The notes: generated by a model not told the origin, from the letters alone. DNA of 64,000 bases from Hymenopus coronatus (GCA_030762935.1 CM060887.1:8486501-8550500), one strand, 5' to 3'; shown: positions 21,044 to 32,840, counted from the first letter of the stretch. A program made the numbers and translations.

Positions 21044-21466
21044 ACATGTTTGGAAGCTCCCAGAATACTCTCGCCTTAGAAAAAATATGTTTTCACAACT
21101 GAGTAGTTTACGAGCTCATTTCAGATCGCAAACTTGATTTTTACGGAATCCACACGCAAAGAAGTGCAGCAAGCGTAATAGTTGTTTGTTACACAAGTGG
21201 ATAAACAGCGAGTTTATCCATGAGTAGAACAATTTAAAACGCGACCCGAAGGGGAGCATTTTAAGTTCTACGAGTAGATAATAGAGATTTGTCTACTTGT
21301 ATAATACATTATTTTATCCCAAAATATACGATAAATTAATATATGATATATATTCAGTTAATGCTTTTACAACAGATAGTAATAAATTAAATAAGAAATA
21401 AGGAATTGAATTGCGGCATTCTTGTAGTTATAAAATATGTTAGGCTATGTATGAATACTAATTTAT
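21044..21466. other. AT-rich unassigned DNA
   Basis: Nothing recognised; several ATATAT-rich patches near 21300-21370. Confidence 0.35.
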
Positions 21467-22112
21467 TTTACTTTCTCTATACGTACTATGTTCATAGTGT
21501 ATTGAGAAGAATTTGTAATGCACCTAAAAATTCAATACCGAGATTTCACCGGAAATACATGTTTTGGGTCCTCCTGAATACAAAAAAGAGTCATTTTTGG
21601 AAAAAGGTCCACGTGTGTGTCTGTGTATAACATCGCTCAAAAACGAAAAGACCAATGAATACCTAACTTGGCATTTAAGTCTGGTATCTTCCAAGAATGC
21701 GACACGAAGATTTGCATTAAAATCCCCCCACCCCAAACTACCCTTGCATGGAAAAAAAATTCGAAAATTTTGAATGGTTCAAAAATGGGTCTAACGATTT
21801 TGATTAAAATCTCTTATATTTAAGATATTTACATGCCAAATAAAATGTATATCTTGAAATTTTCTGGTAATAACCGCTGAAGACCTCTTCATTTTGGATA
21901 ACAATTGTATAACTGATAAACCGTAAGAGATAGGCAAAAACTTACTACACAAAAAATGTAGATCCTCTTAAAACACAGAATTTATGTCATATTTTTTCGT
22001 TGATTTGACCGTTTCCGACATTTCTAGTTATTGGATTGAGTTTTAAAATACTTAAAACGTTTCTCATACGGAAACTTGTCGAATCCTGGCCATGCAAAGA
22101 AACTGTTTAAAA
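21467..22112 (+). mobile_element. T5-element, 3'-truncated
   Basis: ACTTTCTCTATACGTACTATG through CCTGGCCATGCAAAGAAAC, then lost. The TACCCTTGCATGG and GATTTTGATTAAAATC landmarks are intact. Confidence 0.8.
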
Positions 22113-22694
22113 TTGCTGCAGGTAAATATGAAATTCTAAGACTTACAAAGAAACAGTGCTGGATTGTATGTTAGTTAAACTTTAAAAACTATTTTCTCGC
22201 GTTTTTATTTTTCAACGTTTTCAAGATTCAAATTGTTACACGATGCAGTTTTCGAAACAGAAACTTGAAAATGTTTATTCTTGGATAAATATAATACAAA
22301 AGTAAATTGGTGAAATGCCTTTTTTCTAATATCTCCAGTGCTTGTGTAAGTAAATAATAAACTTCATATTTCCAAAAATAAAAAAGTAATAAAATGACAA
22401 TTGAATAATTTTTTTCTCCTAAACCAATAGCCAGATAAACATTTCATCTCATCAATTTACTGTATTTATATATAACTGCAAAGTATTATATTTTTGTGGT
22501 TGAAATTGATCGTATGGAATGATTTAATTATATGACAGTACAATACAATAAATATGTTAATGTCACAGGATCTATTTTGAACAAAAGTCTGGCAATTAAC
22601 ATGCAAACTATTCTTAATGCTGCAATTGCTGTGTTGAAGTTTCAAATCAATCCAAGCAAAATTGTAGATCATAGGTTTTTCACAGATGGGTATC
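22113..22694. other. AT-rich unassigned DNA
   Basis: About 580 bp of very AT-rich sequence; no repeat or protein recognised. Confidence 0.35.
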
Positions 22695-23068
22695 CTTGAT
22701 ACACAAAAAATGTGGAGCACATTGAAACAACAATTTATGTTATATACATTTTTTCGTGGAATTTATCGTTATTGAGGTACTCTTTTTTCGGTTTCAGCTT
22801 TGAAAAACTCACACTTTTCTCATACAGGAATTTGTCAACTCGTGTCCATACAAACAAAGGAACATCAGTCACATAGCAACCAGCTTTTGGCTTTCACTTG
22901 AACCTATGGTACTCTTATTATTTCGCTTCTACATACAAGGAAGCAAGTAATAAGACTATTTCTGCTAATTTTTTCTGGATTAACATTAAGCAAATAGAAG
23001 AATAAGCTTTTTAACATAATTTGTTGCAGAGATGTAGAGAAATTCATGTGAATGGAACATATCAGTTT
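22695..23068 (+). mobile_element. T5-element, 3' half (subfamily A)
   Basis: From CACAAAAAATGTGGAGCACATT to ATGTGAATGGAACATATCAG, with GATGTAGAGAAATTC at the distal subterminal repeat. Confidence 0.8.
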
Positions 23069-23320
23069 TTTTTTTTTTTCAGTTTAGTTTAACGTCCTTT
23101 AACCTGGTTGGTCAATTCCGACGATGAATGAAATTGGTGAAATGATGCTCAAATGATCTCGTGGTGCATGGAGCTTAAAGTTACTCGACATTCGTCTTCA
23201 CAGGATAAGGGAAAACCCCGAAAAAGCCTTATCCGGGCAACTCTCACCTTAAGCGAGATCTAACTCACAACCTGTTGAATGTGAGGCAGACACGCTACCA
23301 CCACACTACCCAGGCGGACA
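23069..23320 (-). mobile_element. tRNA-headed SINE (GGGGTTTTCCC family), copy 1
   Basis: On the minus strand: head CCGCCTGGGTAGTGTGGTGG, a weakened box B (GAGTTAGATCTCGC), then CGGGGTTTTCCCTTATCC, CGAATGTCGAGTAACTTTAAG and TCATTTGAGCATCATTTCACC. The same family occurs at 27311, 47045 and, as a tail only, 50573. On this strand it begins after a T-run (the SINE's A-tail). Confidence 0.85.
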
Positions 23321-23475
23321 ATATTCCCCTACTTCCCTTCTAGTTATAGGAATCAAGCAATTAGACCATTTCTGCTAATTATTATCTAAATTACGTAGAA
23401 GAGTGAGTCTTTTAATAATAATTTATTACGTGAAGAGATGGAGAAAGTCATCTGAATGGAATACATCAGATTTTT
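23321..23475 (+). repeat. T5-element, distal 150 bp
   Basis: TTCCCTTCTAGTTATAGG through GAAAGTCATCTGAATGGAATAC; runs directly into the next copy through one shared T-run. Confidence 0.72.
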
Positions 23476-24262
23476 ATTTTCTATATATGTACAATGTACA
23501 TAGTGTATAGAGAAGATATTGTATTCCACCGAAAAATTCAATAGCGATATTTCACCGGAACCCCTGCCTAAAAAAAAATCATTTTTAGAAAAAGGTCCGT
23601 GTGTGTCCCTGTGTCTGTGAACACGATAACTCAAAAACAAAGGTCGGTAAAATACCAAACTTGGCATTTAAGTTCAGTATCTTCCAGGGATGCGACACGA
23701 AGCTTTTGAGAAAAATCCCCCTGCCCCAAACTACCCTGTACATGGGACTTTTTTCGAAAATTTTGATTTTCTAAAAATTGGCTCTAACGATTTTGATTAA
23801 AATTTCTGATATTAAAGACAATTACCTGACAAATAAAATGTACATCTTGAATTTTCTGGGAAAAGCCTCTAAAGACTAATTTATTCTGGATGAACTTTAC
23901 GTAATTTTGCATAAGTGCTAAACCGTAAGATGTGGACAAAAACTTACCGCACAAAAACTGTAGAGCAGTTAAATCACACTATTTATGTTTAAACGTCTTT
24001 TTCATGTAGTTGATCATTTTTGAGATAGTCCTTATTTTGGTTTCAGCTTTGAGAAACTCCTGTCAACTCCTGTCCTTACAAAGAAAGGAACTTTAGTCAC
24101 ATAGCAACCAGCTTTTGACTATCACTTTAACCTATGGCACTCGCTTATTTCTACTTACAAGGAAGCAAGTGATAAGACCATTTCTGCTAATTTTTTCTCG
24201 ATTAGCATGAAGTAGATAGAAGCATAAGCTTTTTAACAATAATCTATTGCAGAGATGTAGAG
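23476..24262 (+). mobile_element. T5-element, nearly complete (subfamily A)
   Basis: ATTTTCTATATATGTACAATG through TTGCAGAGATGTAGAGG; the final AAAGTCATGTG hairpin is missing. The body lacks ~20 bp after CACCGGAA. Confidence 0.8.
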
Positions 24263-24691
24263 GAGGATGAAAAGGAGACGAAGAGGAAGAAAAGAGTAAG
24301 AGAAGACAGACATGGATCATGTTTCAGCTGCGTGGAACCCTGATAGGATATAACGAGAGGTGATGTACAAACATCAACACGCGGTTAGTCCGGCTTTTCG
24401 TCACCCTGGTGAAGGGATGATCTCCTGCCTGACAGTTGCAGGATTAGCAAGCTGTGGGGTCCACTCCACTCACTGTATGGGTGCAAGGGACCATGTTAAC
24501 CCAGGTGATGGGAGGATCAAGTAACCAGCAGAGGGAAAAAAGCAACAGATACTGGAGAGTGTGCCATGACAATGGGCTTACTTCATATCCTTTGTTGCTC
24601 TGCGGTTCCGTTTCTGGTAGTTGTTGTCGACCAGCAAGCAGGGCAAAAGTGGCTCAAGTCAAGTACTCGTTCTTTGAGGGCCTCTCAATGG
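24263..24691. other. unassigned, GC-richer DNA
   Basis: A purine-rich start (GAGGATGAAAAGGAGACGAAG) followed by mixed sequence. The 102-codon frame at 24454-24762 ends inside a T5 copy. No domain recognised. Confidence 0.35.
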
Positions 24692-25231
24692 AAACTACAC
24701 GTGCTATGTACATAGTGTATAGAGAAGGTATTGTATTGCACCCAAAAATTCCATACAAATAAATTGTTTTGAGACCTCCTGAATCCTAAACGAAAAGCAT
24801 TTTTAGATATAAAGGTCCGTGTATGTCTGTGGGCAGCATAGCTCAAAAACGTAAAGACCGTTAAATACCAAACGTGGTATTTAAGTTTGGTATCCTCCAA
24901 GGATGCGACACGGAGATTTTCAAGATTTTCACCGCGAACTTCCCTTTACATGGCACTTTTTTCGAATATTTTGATATTCTTAAACATTGCTCTAGCGATT
25001 TTGATTAAAATATCGTATATTAAAGATATCTACCTGACAAATAAAATGTATATCTTAAATTTTCTGTGAATAGCCTCTGTAGACTATCGCTTCTACTTAC
25101 AAGGAAGCAAGTAATAAGACTATTTCTGCTCATTTTTTCTCGATTAGCAGGAAGTAATAGAAGCATAAGTTTTTTAACAATAATTTGTAGCAGAGATGTA
25201 GAGAGAGTCATGTGAATGAAACACATCAGAT
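24692..25231 (+). mobile_element. T5-element with internal deletion (subfamily A)
   Basis: CTACACGTGCTATGTACATAG through GTGAATGAAACACATCAGA. About 320 bp is lost at ~25083, joining CCTCTGTAGACTA to TCGCTTCTACTTACAAGG. Confidence 0.8.
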
Positions 25232-25775
25232 AGTTTCTTTCTCTAGCCCCGTATGTACAATGTACATGGGGATAGAGAAGTATTGTATTCCACCTAAAAA
25301 TTCAATGTCGAGATTTTCCCGGAAATACATATTTTAGGAGTCCGTGTGTCTGTCTGTCTGCGGACAGCATAGCTCAAAAACGAAAATACTGTTGAATACC
25401 AAACGTGTCCAAGGATGCGACACAAATACCACACAAAAATGTAGAGCATATTAAAACACACAATTTATGTTATATACATATTTTCATGCAGTTGATCGTT
25501 TTTTAAATATTTCTATTTATTGTTTTCAGCTTTGAAAAACTTATAATTTTCTCATACAGGAATTTGTCAACTCCTGTCCATACGAACAAAGGAACATCAG
25601 TCACATAGCAACCAGCTTTTGGCTGTCACTTTAACCTATGGTACTCCCTTATTTCCCTTCTACTTACAAGGAAGCAAGTAATAAGGTTATTTCTGCTAAT
25701 TTTTATCGATTAGCATTAAGTAAATAGAAGCATAGGCTTTTTAACAATAATTCGTTGCAGAGATGTAGTGAAAGT
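25232..25775 (+). mobile_element. T5-element with internal deletion and mixed ends
   Basis: It starts B-type (CTTTCTCTAGCCCCGTATG) but ends A-type (GAGATGTAGTGAAAGTCAC). A deletion at ~25422 joins GATGCGACACAAATA to CCACACAAAAATGTAGAGC. The mixed ends suggest a recombinant of the two subfamilies. Confidence 0.75.
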
Positions 25776-25907
25776 CACAAGATTTTTTTGGATAATGTGT
25801 GGATCTTAAAACATATATTTCCGGTGAAATATCGTTATGGAATTTTTGGGTGCATTACAATACCTTCTCTATACACTATGTACATAGTACGTGTAGAGAA
25901 AGTAAAA
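25776..25907 (-). repeat. T5-element, outer end of a minus copy
   Basis: TTTTTTTGGATAATGTGTGG through GTGTAGAGAAAGTAAAAAA. It begins at the T-run that ends the preceding plus copy, so the plus copy probably inserted into this one and the remaining host is lost. Confidence 0.7.
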
Positions 25908-26277
25908 AATGTTGGAAGAAGGCTAGTGAGGTCTCCAATGGAGACAGTCCGTTCATATGACACATGTCAAAGAGCTGCGTTTGTCTACAATACCATGAAA
26001 ATGCTAGTCATTTCAACAATATAGTCAACAGATGACACATATCGATTGTTGCTATGATTGTTGTCGATTCTCCCAGAGCCACTGAGATCATTAAAACAAA
26101 TTTCACATTTAGACAAACTTTCAGAGAGAAATTATGACCTATTAAAATGGTTCAGGTTTGTATGGCTTGCTGGTATTTAGTCTACAGAACACTTTACTGG
26201 ATCTCTTTGCTCTAAGGGCGTGTTAGTCGTGCAATAATAACTTACGAAAGCAACACTTTTTCTCTCAAAGGATTTTC
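25908..26277. other. unassigned DNA
   Basis: No repeat or domain recognised. Confidence 0.35.
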
Positions 26278-26500
26278 TTTTTACTTTCTCTTCATAGTGT
26301 ATAGAGAAGGTATTATACTGCACCCGAAATTCCGTACCGATATTTCACGGAAAAAAAAAACAACAAACATTTGTAGGAAAATGTCCGTGTGTGTGTGTCT
26401 GGGCAGCGTAGCTCAAAAACGAAAAGTCGTTAAAAACCAAAGTTGGTATTCAAATTCAGTATCTTCCATCTACTTAATGTTAATCGAGATAAACCATTTC
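26278..26500 (+). repeat. T5-element 5' end plus a scrap of another
   Basis: ACTTTCTCTTCATAGTGTATAG through TTCAGTATCTTCC (26278-26468), with 8 bp missing in the palindrome, then a minus-strand scrap ATCTACTTAATGTTAATCGAG. Confidence 0.68.
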
Positions 26501-26921
26501 TCCAGTAGGTTCCCTCAGCGACCTAACCGCCCCGTAACGGATGAGAGCCGGCCGCCGCGAAACGGTTTTTTACTTTCTCTACACAATGTACAAATTGTAT
26601 AGAGAAGGTATTGTAATGCACCCACAAATTCAATATAGAGATATCACCGGAAATATATGTTTTGAGACCCCCGTATCCAGAAAAAACATATTTAGAAAAA
26701 TGTCCGTGTGTGTGGGGGTCTGTCTGTCTGTGTGTATGTGTGTCGAAAAGTCTATTAAAAACCAAACTTGGTATTTAAGTTCTGTATCTCCCAAGTGTGC
26801 GACACGAAGATTTTCAAGAAAATGCCCCCACCCTCAACTACCATTTAATGAGAAAATTTCGAAACGTAGTCAAGATTTTGATTAAAACCTCTTATACTAA
26901 ATATATTTACGTGACAAATAA

Positions 26922-26925
<4 letters not shown>

Positions 26926-26952
<27 letters not shown>

Positions 26953-26956
26953 TATT
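26926..26956. repeat. (TA)n microsatellite
   Basis: An A-run followed by about 14 TA units, at the same internal T5 site as the longer TA tract at 51538-51589. Confidence 0.95.
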
Positions 26957-27310
26957 GAATATTATTGAAATAGCTCTGAAGATCTCTTTATTCTGGTTAG
27001 AGTTTTGCACAATTTTGTATAGTGGTTAAACCATAAGAGATAGACAAAAACTTACAACACAAAAAATGTAGATCTGGATAAAACACACAATTTATGTCAT
27101 ATAATTTTTTTTCGTAGAGTTTATTTTTCGACATATTCCTTTTTATTGATTTGTTTTAAAATAATTAAACTTTTCTCATACGGGAACTTGTCAACGCAAA
27201 GCAACGGATTTCAATCCCATAGCAACCACATTTTAAAACATTTGACTGTCGGTTTAGCCTAGTGTATTCCCTTATTTCCTTTCTACTTATAAAGGAAATA
27301 ATCAATTAGA

Positions 27311-27544
27311 CCGCCCGCCTGGGTAGCGTGGTGGTAGCATGTCTGCCTCACGTTCAAAACGTCGTGAGTTCGAATCTCGCTTAGGGTGAGTTACCCGGGT
27401 AAGGTTTTTTTTCGGGGTTTTCCCTTACCCTGAGAAGACGAATGTCGAGTAACTTTAAGCTCCATGGACCCCGAGATCATTTGAGCATCATTTCATCAAT
27501 TATATTCATCGTCCGATATGACCAAACCAAAAAAAAAAAAAAAA
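27311..27544 (+). mobile_element. tRNA-headed SINE (GGGGTTTTCCC family), copy 2
   Basis: Head with box A TAGCGTGGTGG (27324-27334) and box B GAGTTCGAATC (27366-27376). Body CGGGGTTTTCCCTTACCC, CGAATGTCGAGTAACTTTAAG and CGTCCGATATGACC, and a 3' A-run of ~17. Host sequence either side repeats imperfectly (AATTAGACCG / AATTAAGGTCG), fitting a target duplication. This is the most complete copy of the family here. Confidence 0.88.
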
Positions 27545-27663
27545 GTAATTAAGGTCGTTTCTGCTAATGATTATCGATAAGAAGAAAGTAGATAGAAGAA
27601 TAAGCTTACTAACAATAATTTGTTACACAGATGTAGAGAAAGCCATGTGAATGGAGCACATCT

Positions 27664-28105
27664 TGGTATTCATGTTCAATATCCTCCAACGATACGACAA
27701 CAATTTTCAAGAAAACCCCCACCCCCAACTACCCTCCACATGGAACCTTTTTCGAAAATGTTGAATTTTTCAAACATGGCTCTAACGATTTTGATTAAAA
27801 TACCGTATATTAAAGGTATTCACATCTCAAGTAGAATGTATCTTTTGATTTTTCTGCGAATTTGTCACAAAAGACCTCTTGAATCTTAAGTTTTGCAGAA
27901 TTTTGCATAGCTGTTAAAGAGATAGACAAATACTTGCAACACAAAAATATGTAGATCTCGTTAAAAACATTTGTCATATGCGTTTTTCTTGTAGTGTTGG
28001 CCTTTTTGGAGATATTCATTCATATTTAAATAATCAACTTTTCTCAAAGCGAACTGAACCTCAATTGTTTCACACAGCGATCAGCGTTTTATAAAATGTT
28101 GCAAT
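27664..28105 (+). repeat. T5-element core and 3' part, both ends missing
   Basis: TTGGTATTCATGTTCAATATCC through CTCAAAGCGAACTGAACC. The latter words match 815-850 in the first copy, marking a sub-lineage. Confidence 0.72.
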
Positions 28106-28146
28106 GTAAATAGTACAAGAGTCATTCAATAAATAATTGTAAATAT

Positions 28147-28248
28147 TTTTACTTTCTCTACACGTACTATGTGCATAGTGTATTGTATTCTACCCAAAAA
28201 TTCGATACCGAATGAATGAAAAAAAAAAACTTTTTGAAAAAGATCGCA
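28147..28248 (+). repeat. T5-element 5' tip
   Basis: ACTTTCTCTACACGTACTATG, ATTCGATACCGA and an A-run; it lacks the CACCGGAAATATATG block. Confidence 0.68.
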
Positions 28249-28249
28249 T

Positions 28250-28480
28250 TCCACTGGTGCTCCATCTTCATTTCATGCACCACCAATGTCATCACCTGCG
28301 GTGCCACAGTTTGTAAAAGCGATCGTTAAACACTACTCCAGGCATGAGCCTGAGGAATGGATGATAGTAAAAGTAATGATGGAGCAATTAGTGGAAGGAG
28401 TGGCGGCGGAAACCGGAGGACCCGGAGAAAACCCATCCACATGAGGCGCTTGGGATCCAACCACTCGGGCACGCCTTCTC
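28250..28480 (-). repeat. tRNA-headed SINE (TTTTCTCCGGG family), rearranged
   Basis: On the minus strand a head with box A-like TGCCCGAGTGG is followed, without a visible box B, by GGGTTTTCTCCGGGTCCTCC and a tail resembling that at 32720-32830 (CATTCCT … AGTAGTGTTTAACG). A tRNA-Leu/Ser-like origin is possible. The missing box B suggests a deletion. Confidence 0.62.
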
Positions 28481-28649
28481 GGAATATAATAAAATTAAAT
28501 TTAGTATTTATTTGTTCAGTCATTAGGTACATTGGCAAAATAGACATGGTCAAAATTATATATACAAGTAAGATATAAAGTCAGTCATTTAACAATTTTA
28601 GTATTAAAAAATGCATCCAAATTGTAAAATACATTAACCATCAACCAGT

Positions 28650-29455
28650 TTTTACTTTCTCTATAAGTACTATGTTTATAGTGTATAGAAAAGGTATTTG
28701 CACTCCACCCAAATATTCGATACCGAGATTTCACCGGAAATATATGTTTTAGGGTCCCTTTATATATAAAGCATTTTCACAAAAATATCCGTGTGTGTGT
28801 GAACACGATAAACCAAAAACGAAAAGTCGCTTAAATACCAAACTTGGTATTTAAGTTTAGTATCTTCCAGAGATTGACACGAAGATTTTGAGAAAAATCC
28901 CCCAACCCAAATTACCCTTTACATGGAACATTTTGTTGAAGTTTTTGATTTTCTCAAAAATGGCTTTAACGATTTTAATTCAAATATCGTATATTTACCT
29001 GACGAATAATATTAATATCTTGAATTTTCTGGGAATAGCCTCTGAAGCTTATTTTATTCTGGATGAAATTTACGGAATTTTGCATAACTGCTAAACCGTA
29101 AGAGACAGACAAAAACTTATCGTACAAAAAATTTAGAGCACATTAAAACACACAGTTTATTTTATATACATTTTTTTCGTGGAGTTGAACGTTTCTGAGA
29201 TATGCCTTTTTGTTTCAGCTTTAAAAGCATACTTTTCTGATTTGGGATTTGACAACTCCTGTCCATACAAAGAACTTCAGTCACATAGCAACCAGCTTTT
29301 GACTATCACTTTAACCTATGGTACTTCCACTTCTACTTACAAGGAAGCAAGTAATAAGACTATTTCAGCTAATGTTTTCTCGATTAGCATTATGTAAATA
29401 GAAGGATAAGCTTTTTAACAATAATTTGTTGCAGATATATAGAAAGTCATGTGAA
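28650..29455 (+). mobile_element. T5-element, near full-length (subfamily A)
   Basis: ACTTTCTCTATAAGTACTATG through ATATATAGAAAGTCATGTGAATGG; the last CACATCAGA is replaced by AGTAGAGAAAG. Confidence 0.83.
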
Positions 29456-29900
29456 TGGAGTAGAGAAAGTATCACTAAGAATGGAATAACTGTTTTTTTC
29501 ACACAAGCCGTGTGAAGGACAGGAGTTGGATAGGTTGAATCAGACTGAAAAATTCAATGCCATAGCCGGTCTCTAGCCGGTTGCTCTACCACTGAGCTAC
29601 CATGGCAACATGCCGGCATAGCATTGAATTTCTCAACTGACTCGCATGTTCCCCGGTAAACAACAAGATCTCAAATTATATATTATATAGCCATAGTTAT
29701 GTGTAAAAAAAAACCAGTTATTCCATACAAATTGACCATAATAGTTGGCCATACTATGAATCGTGGGTCTAAAGTACTTGCAGCATTGTAATTTGCCATT
29801 AGGGTTGTCATCTCAAAATAATTTGATAACATCACACGATCGGGAGATCCGTGGTTCAAATCCCGGCTATGGCATTGATATCCAATAACACTAAGAATGT
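29456..29900. repeat. SINE pieces in inverted arrangement
   Basis: 29553-29645 is, on the minus strand, the head GCCATGGTAGCTCAGTGG of the family at 8134, with the shared CAACTGACTCGCATG alongside. 29835-29885 on the plus strand ends that same head (GGTTCAAATCCCGG … CTATGGCATTG). AATGCCATAGCCGG (29561) and CCGGCTATGGCATT (29864) are inverted, as are GGAATAACTGTTTTTTTCAC (29482) and TGTAAAAAAAAACCAGTTAT (29700). Confidence 0.6.
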
Positions 29901-30317
29901 TTGTCTCCAAGTTTAGCGCTGTCTGAGCCTGCGCAGTACGCCCCTGTTGCACTGAAGCTATCCTGTATAAGTAAGATATTCAGTCAACTGTGCGTTATTA
30001 TGCGGTCTGTTTGAAAAGCCCGGTAGTTCTGCTTTTCTGGGCCCAGCATTGTGTTTCTGGCCAGGTATCCTTTTTCTAGCAAAGGGACCGGCTACAAACA
30101 GGAAGGGTGAAGAATTGGCGTTTAAAAGGAGAACGCTATGTTTATAATACTCCTTTCAAACGGGCATTTAAAACACCTTGTACCATTATTCTTTCCTTGA
30201 CACTAAGCCAGTGTACCTTTAACACGCACTGACAAGTACGTGAAATTGGTCTCTTGGTACACATTAAGTACACCCAACTATCACAAATCAACATTAACAG
30301 AAATTATCTTATTACTT
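29901..30317. other. unassigned DNA
   Basis: No repeat of this window recognised. GTCTGTTTGAAAAGCCCGG (30005) is reminiscent of a transposon end, but no partner was found. Confidence 0.35.
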
Positions 30318-30433
30318 GCTTTTTACTTTCTCTATACGTACTACGTACATAGTGTATAGAGAAGGTATTGCACTCCACTTCGATACCGAGAGTTCACCGG
30401 AAATATATATTTTAGGGTCCTCTTTATCTAAAA
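30318..30433 (+). repeat. T5-element 5' tip ending in its A-run
   Basis: ACTTTCTCTATACGTACTACG through CCTCTTTATCTAAAAA; a minus copy starts at the A-run. The rest of this plus copy is not visible on the far side. Confidence 0.75.
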
Positions 30434-31295
30434 AAATCTGATGTGTTCCTTTCACATGACTCTCTCTATATATCTATAAAAATTATTGTTAATATTCTTA
30501 TCTTTTATTTATTTAATGCTAATCGAGAAAAATTAGAAGAAATAGTCTTATGTCTTGCTTTATTGTAAGTAGAAGCGAAATAAGGGAGTACCATAGGTTA
30601 AAGTGAAAGCCAAAAGGTGGTTGCTATGTGACTGATGTTCCTTTGTTTTTATTAACAGGAGTTTACAAATTCCTGTATGAGAAAAGTATAAGTTTTTCAA
30701 ATATGAAACCAAGAAAAAGGAATATCTCAAAAACGATCAACTCCACGAAAAAAATGTATATAACATAAATTGTGTGCTTTAACGTGCTCTACATTTTTTG
30801 TGGGCTAAGTTTTTGTCCATCTCTTACAGTTTAGTAGTTATGAAAAATTCATCCAGAATAAAGTAGTCTTCAGAGGCTATTCCCAGAAAATTCAAAATAT
30901 ACATTTTATTTGTCAGGTAAATAACTTTAGTATACTATATTTTAATCAAAATCGTTAGAGCCATTTTTGAGAAAATTAAAATTTTCGAAAAAAGTTCCAT
31001 GTAAAGGGTAGTTTGGGGTGCGGGGATTTTTCTCAAAATCTTCGTGTCGCATCCGTGGAAGATACTAAACTTAAATACCAAGTTTAGTATTTTAGGTACT
31101 TTTTGTTTTTGAGTTATCGTATTCATAGACACACGGACACACACACGGACCTTTTTCTGAAAATGCTTTTTTTGTATACAGGGGGTCCTAAAATATGTAT
31201 TTCCGGTGAAATCTCGGTATCGAATTTTTGTGTGGAATACAATACTTCTCTATCCCTATGAACATTGTACATATGGGGCTAGAGAAAGTAAAAAC
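30434..31295 (-). mobile_element. T5-element, full-length with mixed ends
   Basis: The distal end is A-like (CACATGACTCTCTCTATATATC) but the palindrome end is B-type (TATCCCTATGAACATTGTACATATGGGGCTAGAG). One of two copies whose ends do not match in type. Confidence 0.84.
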
Positions 31296-31309
31296 ATTTC
31301 ATTTCAATT

Positions 31310-31395
31310 CTGAGGTTATTCCCAGAAAATTCAAGATAGGTATATTTTTCATTTCCCATGCAAATATCTTTAGTATACGGCATTTTAATCAACAT
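31310..31395 (-). repeat. T5-element core scrap
   Basis: TGAGGTTATTCCCAGAAAATTC through TACGGCATTTTAATCAAC. Confidence 0.65.
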
Positions 31396-31440
31396 CCGAG
31401 TAGAAGGAATAGTACCAAAAAAGGAGCAGTAATTAATTTT

Positions 31441-32238
31441 TTTCAGTTTCTCTACACGTACTATGTACATAGTGTATAGAGAAGGTATTGCACTCCACCC
31501 AAAAATTCAATACCCGAAATGCATATTTTGGGTCCCCTGAATCCAAAAAAAGCATTTTAGGAAAATGTCCGTGTGGGTGTGTCAGTCTGTCTCTGTGTTT
31601 GTGGGCAGCATAGCTCAACAACGAAAATACCGTTAAAAACCAAACTTGGTATTTAGGTTTGATATCCTCCAGGGATGCGACGTGAGGATTTTTTAGATGA
31701 TTTTCCCCCAAATCAACTGCCCTTTACATGGAATTTTTTAAGAAAACTTTGATTTTCTCAAAAATGGCTCTAACGATTTTGATTAAAATTCCTAATAATT
31801 AAGATATTTACTTGTCAATTAAAATTGAATTTTGTGGGAGTAGCCTCTAAAGACCTCTTTATTCTGGATGAGTCTTATTGAATTTTGTATAATTGGTAAA
31901 ACCGTAAGAAATAGGCAAATACTCACTACACAAAAAAATGTAGATCTCGATACAATTTACGTCATTTACATTTTCTTCATGAAGCTGATCGTTTTTGAGA
32001 TAATCCCTGTCAGTTTCAGCTTTAAAAAAACATACTTTTCTCATAGCAACCAGCTTTTGACTATCACTTTAACCTATGGTACTCCCTTATTTTGCTGCTA
32101 CTTACAAGGAAGCAAGTAATAAGACTATTTCTGCTAATTTTTTTCTCGATTAACAGGAAGTAGATAGAAGCATAAGCTTTTTAACAATAATTTGTTGCAG
32201 TGACGTAGAGAAAGTCATGTGAATGTAACATCAGATTT
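31441..32238 (+). mobile_element. T5-element, full-length (subfamily A)
   Basis: AGTTTCTCTACACGTACTATG through ACGTAGAGAAAGTCATGTGAATG, with ~60 bp missing around CATACTTTTCTCATAGC. Confidence 0.83.
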
Positions 32239-32639
32239 TGTTATCTGTACACTAAGTAAAAATAGCTATGTTCTCATGGAGAGAAGGGGAGGAGTGTTGG
32301 TAACATGGATGGGAATTTTTGCGTAATGCGGTAGAGGCAGGCCTGTGTTAATTGAAGCTTGGGAAGTTATTGCGTAGCCTGCTGCTTACAAACGAGGTAG
32401 TGGTCAGCAGCATATGTTAAACAAGCCGAGCACCAGTTCCGATGGAATAGATTCCTAAAATCATTATGTGCAATAGAGTGTCAGTCCATCAGACGCGCCT
32501 GTCGATTGTTGCTTCGACATCGCCTCGACAAACAATGTTTGACAGTTCTGGACCAAATGCTACAACAGTTTCCCATCACAGTAGCTGCTCCTGCTGTCTG
32601 CAACAGTGACACAAGTCTCTCTGTTTGCTTGCTCTATAT
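32239..32639. other. unassigned DNA
   Basis: No recognisable repeat or protein; moderate GC. It includes whatever lies upstream of the SINE head. Confidence 0.35.
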
Positions 32640-32840
32640 TCTAGTACAGCATTTCTCCGAAATAGTCGCAACGGTCCGGGTTCGATCCCAGGCAACCGCA
32701 TGTGGGATTTGTGGTGGATAAAACAACGCAGGGTCGAGTTTTCTCCGGGTTCTCCGGTGTCCCCAGCCATCACATTCCATTATCAGTGTCATAGCCTGAT
32801 GCTTCATAGTAGTAAAAGCGTTCAACACTTAAAAAAAAAA
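32640..32840 (+). mobile_element. tRNA-headed SINE (TTTTCTCCGGG family)
   Basis: Box B GGTTCGATCCC at 32679-32689, then GAGTTTTCTCCGGGTTCTCC, TCAGTGTCATAGCCTGATGC and a 3' A-run at 32831-32840. Box A is not clear, so the start is uncertain. Confidence 0.72.

Larger units (their letters stand above)
26568..27663 (+). mobile_element. T5-element interrupted by a SINE
   Basis: ACTTTCTCTACACAATGTACA through GAAAGCCATGTGAATGGAGC. A TA-dinucleotide expansion (26928-26956) sits at the AAATGTATATC site. A SINE splits TTAGACCG/TTTCTGC. Without it the copy is ~860 bp. Confidence 0.83.

Noticed and set aside
26519..26567. GC-rich GAGAGCCGGCCGCCGCG patch as a possible CpG island or promoter
   Set aside because: Only ~50 bp between two T5 copies; too short to support a promoter.
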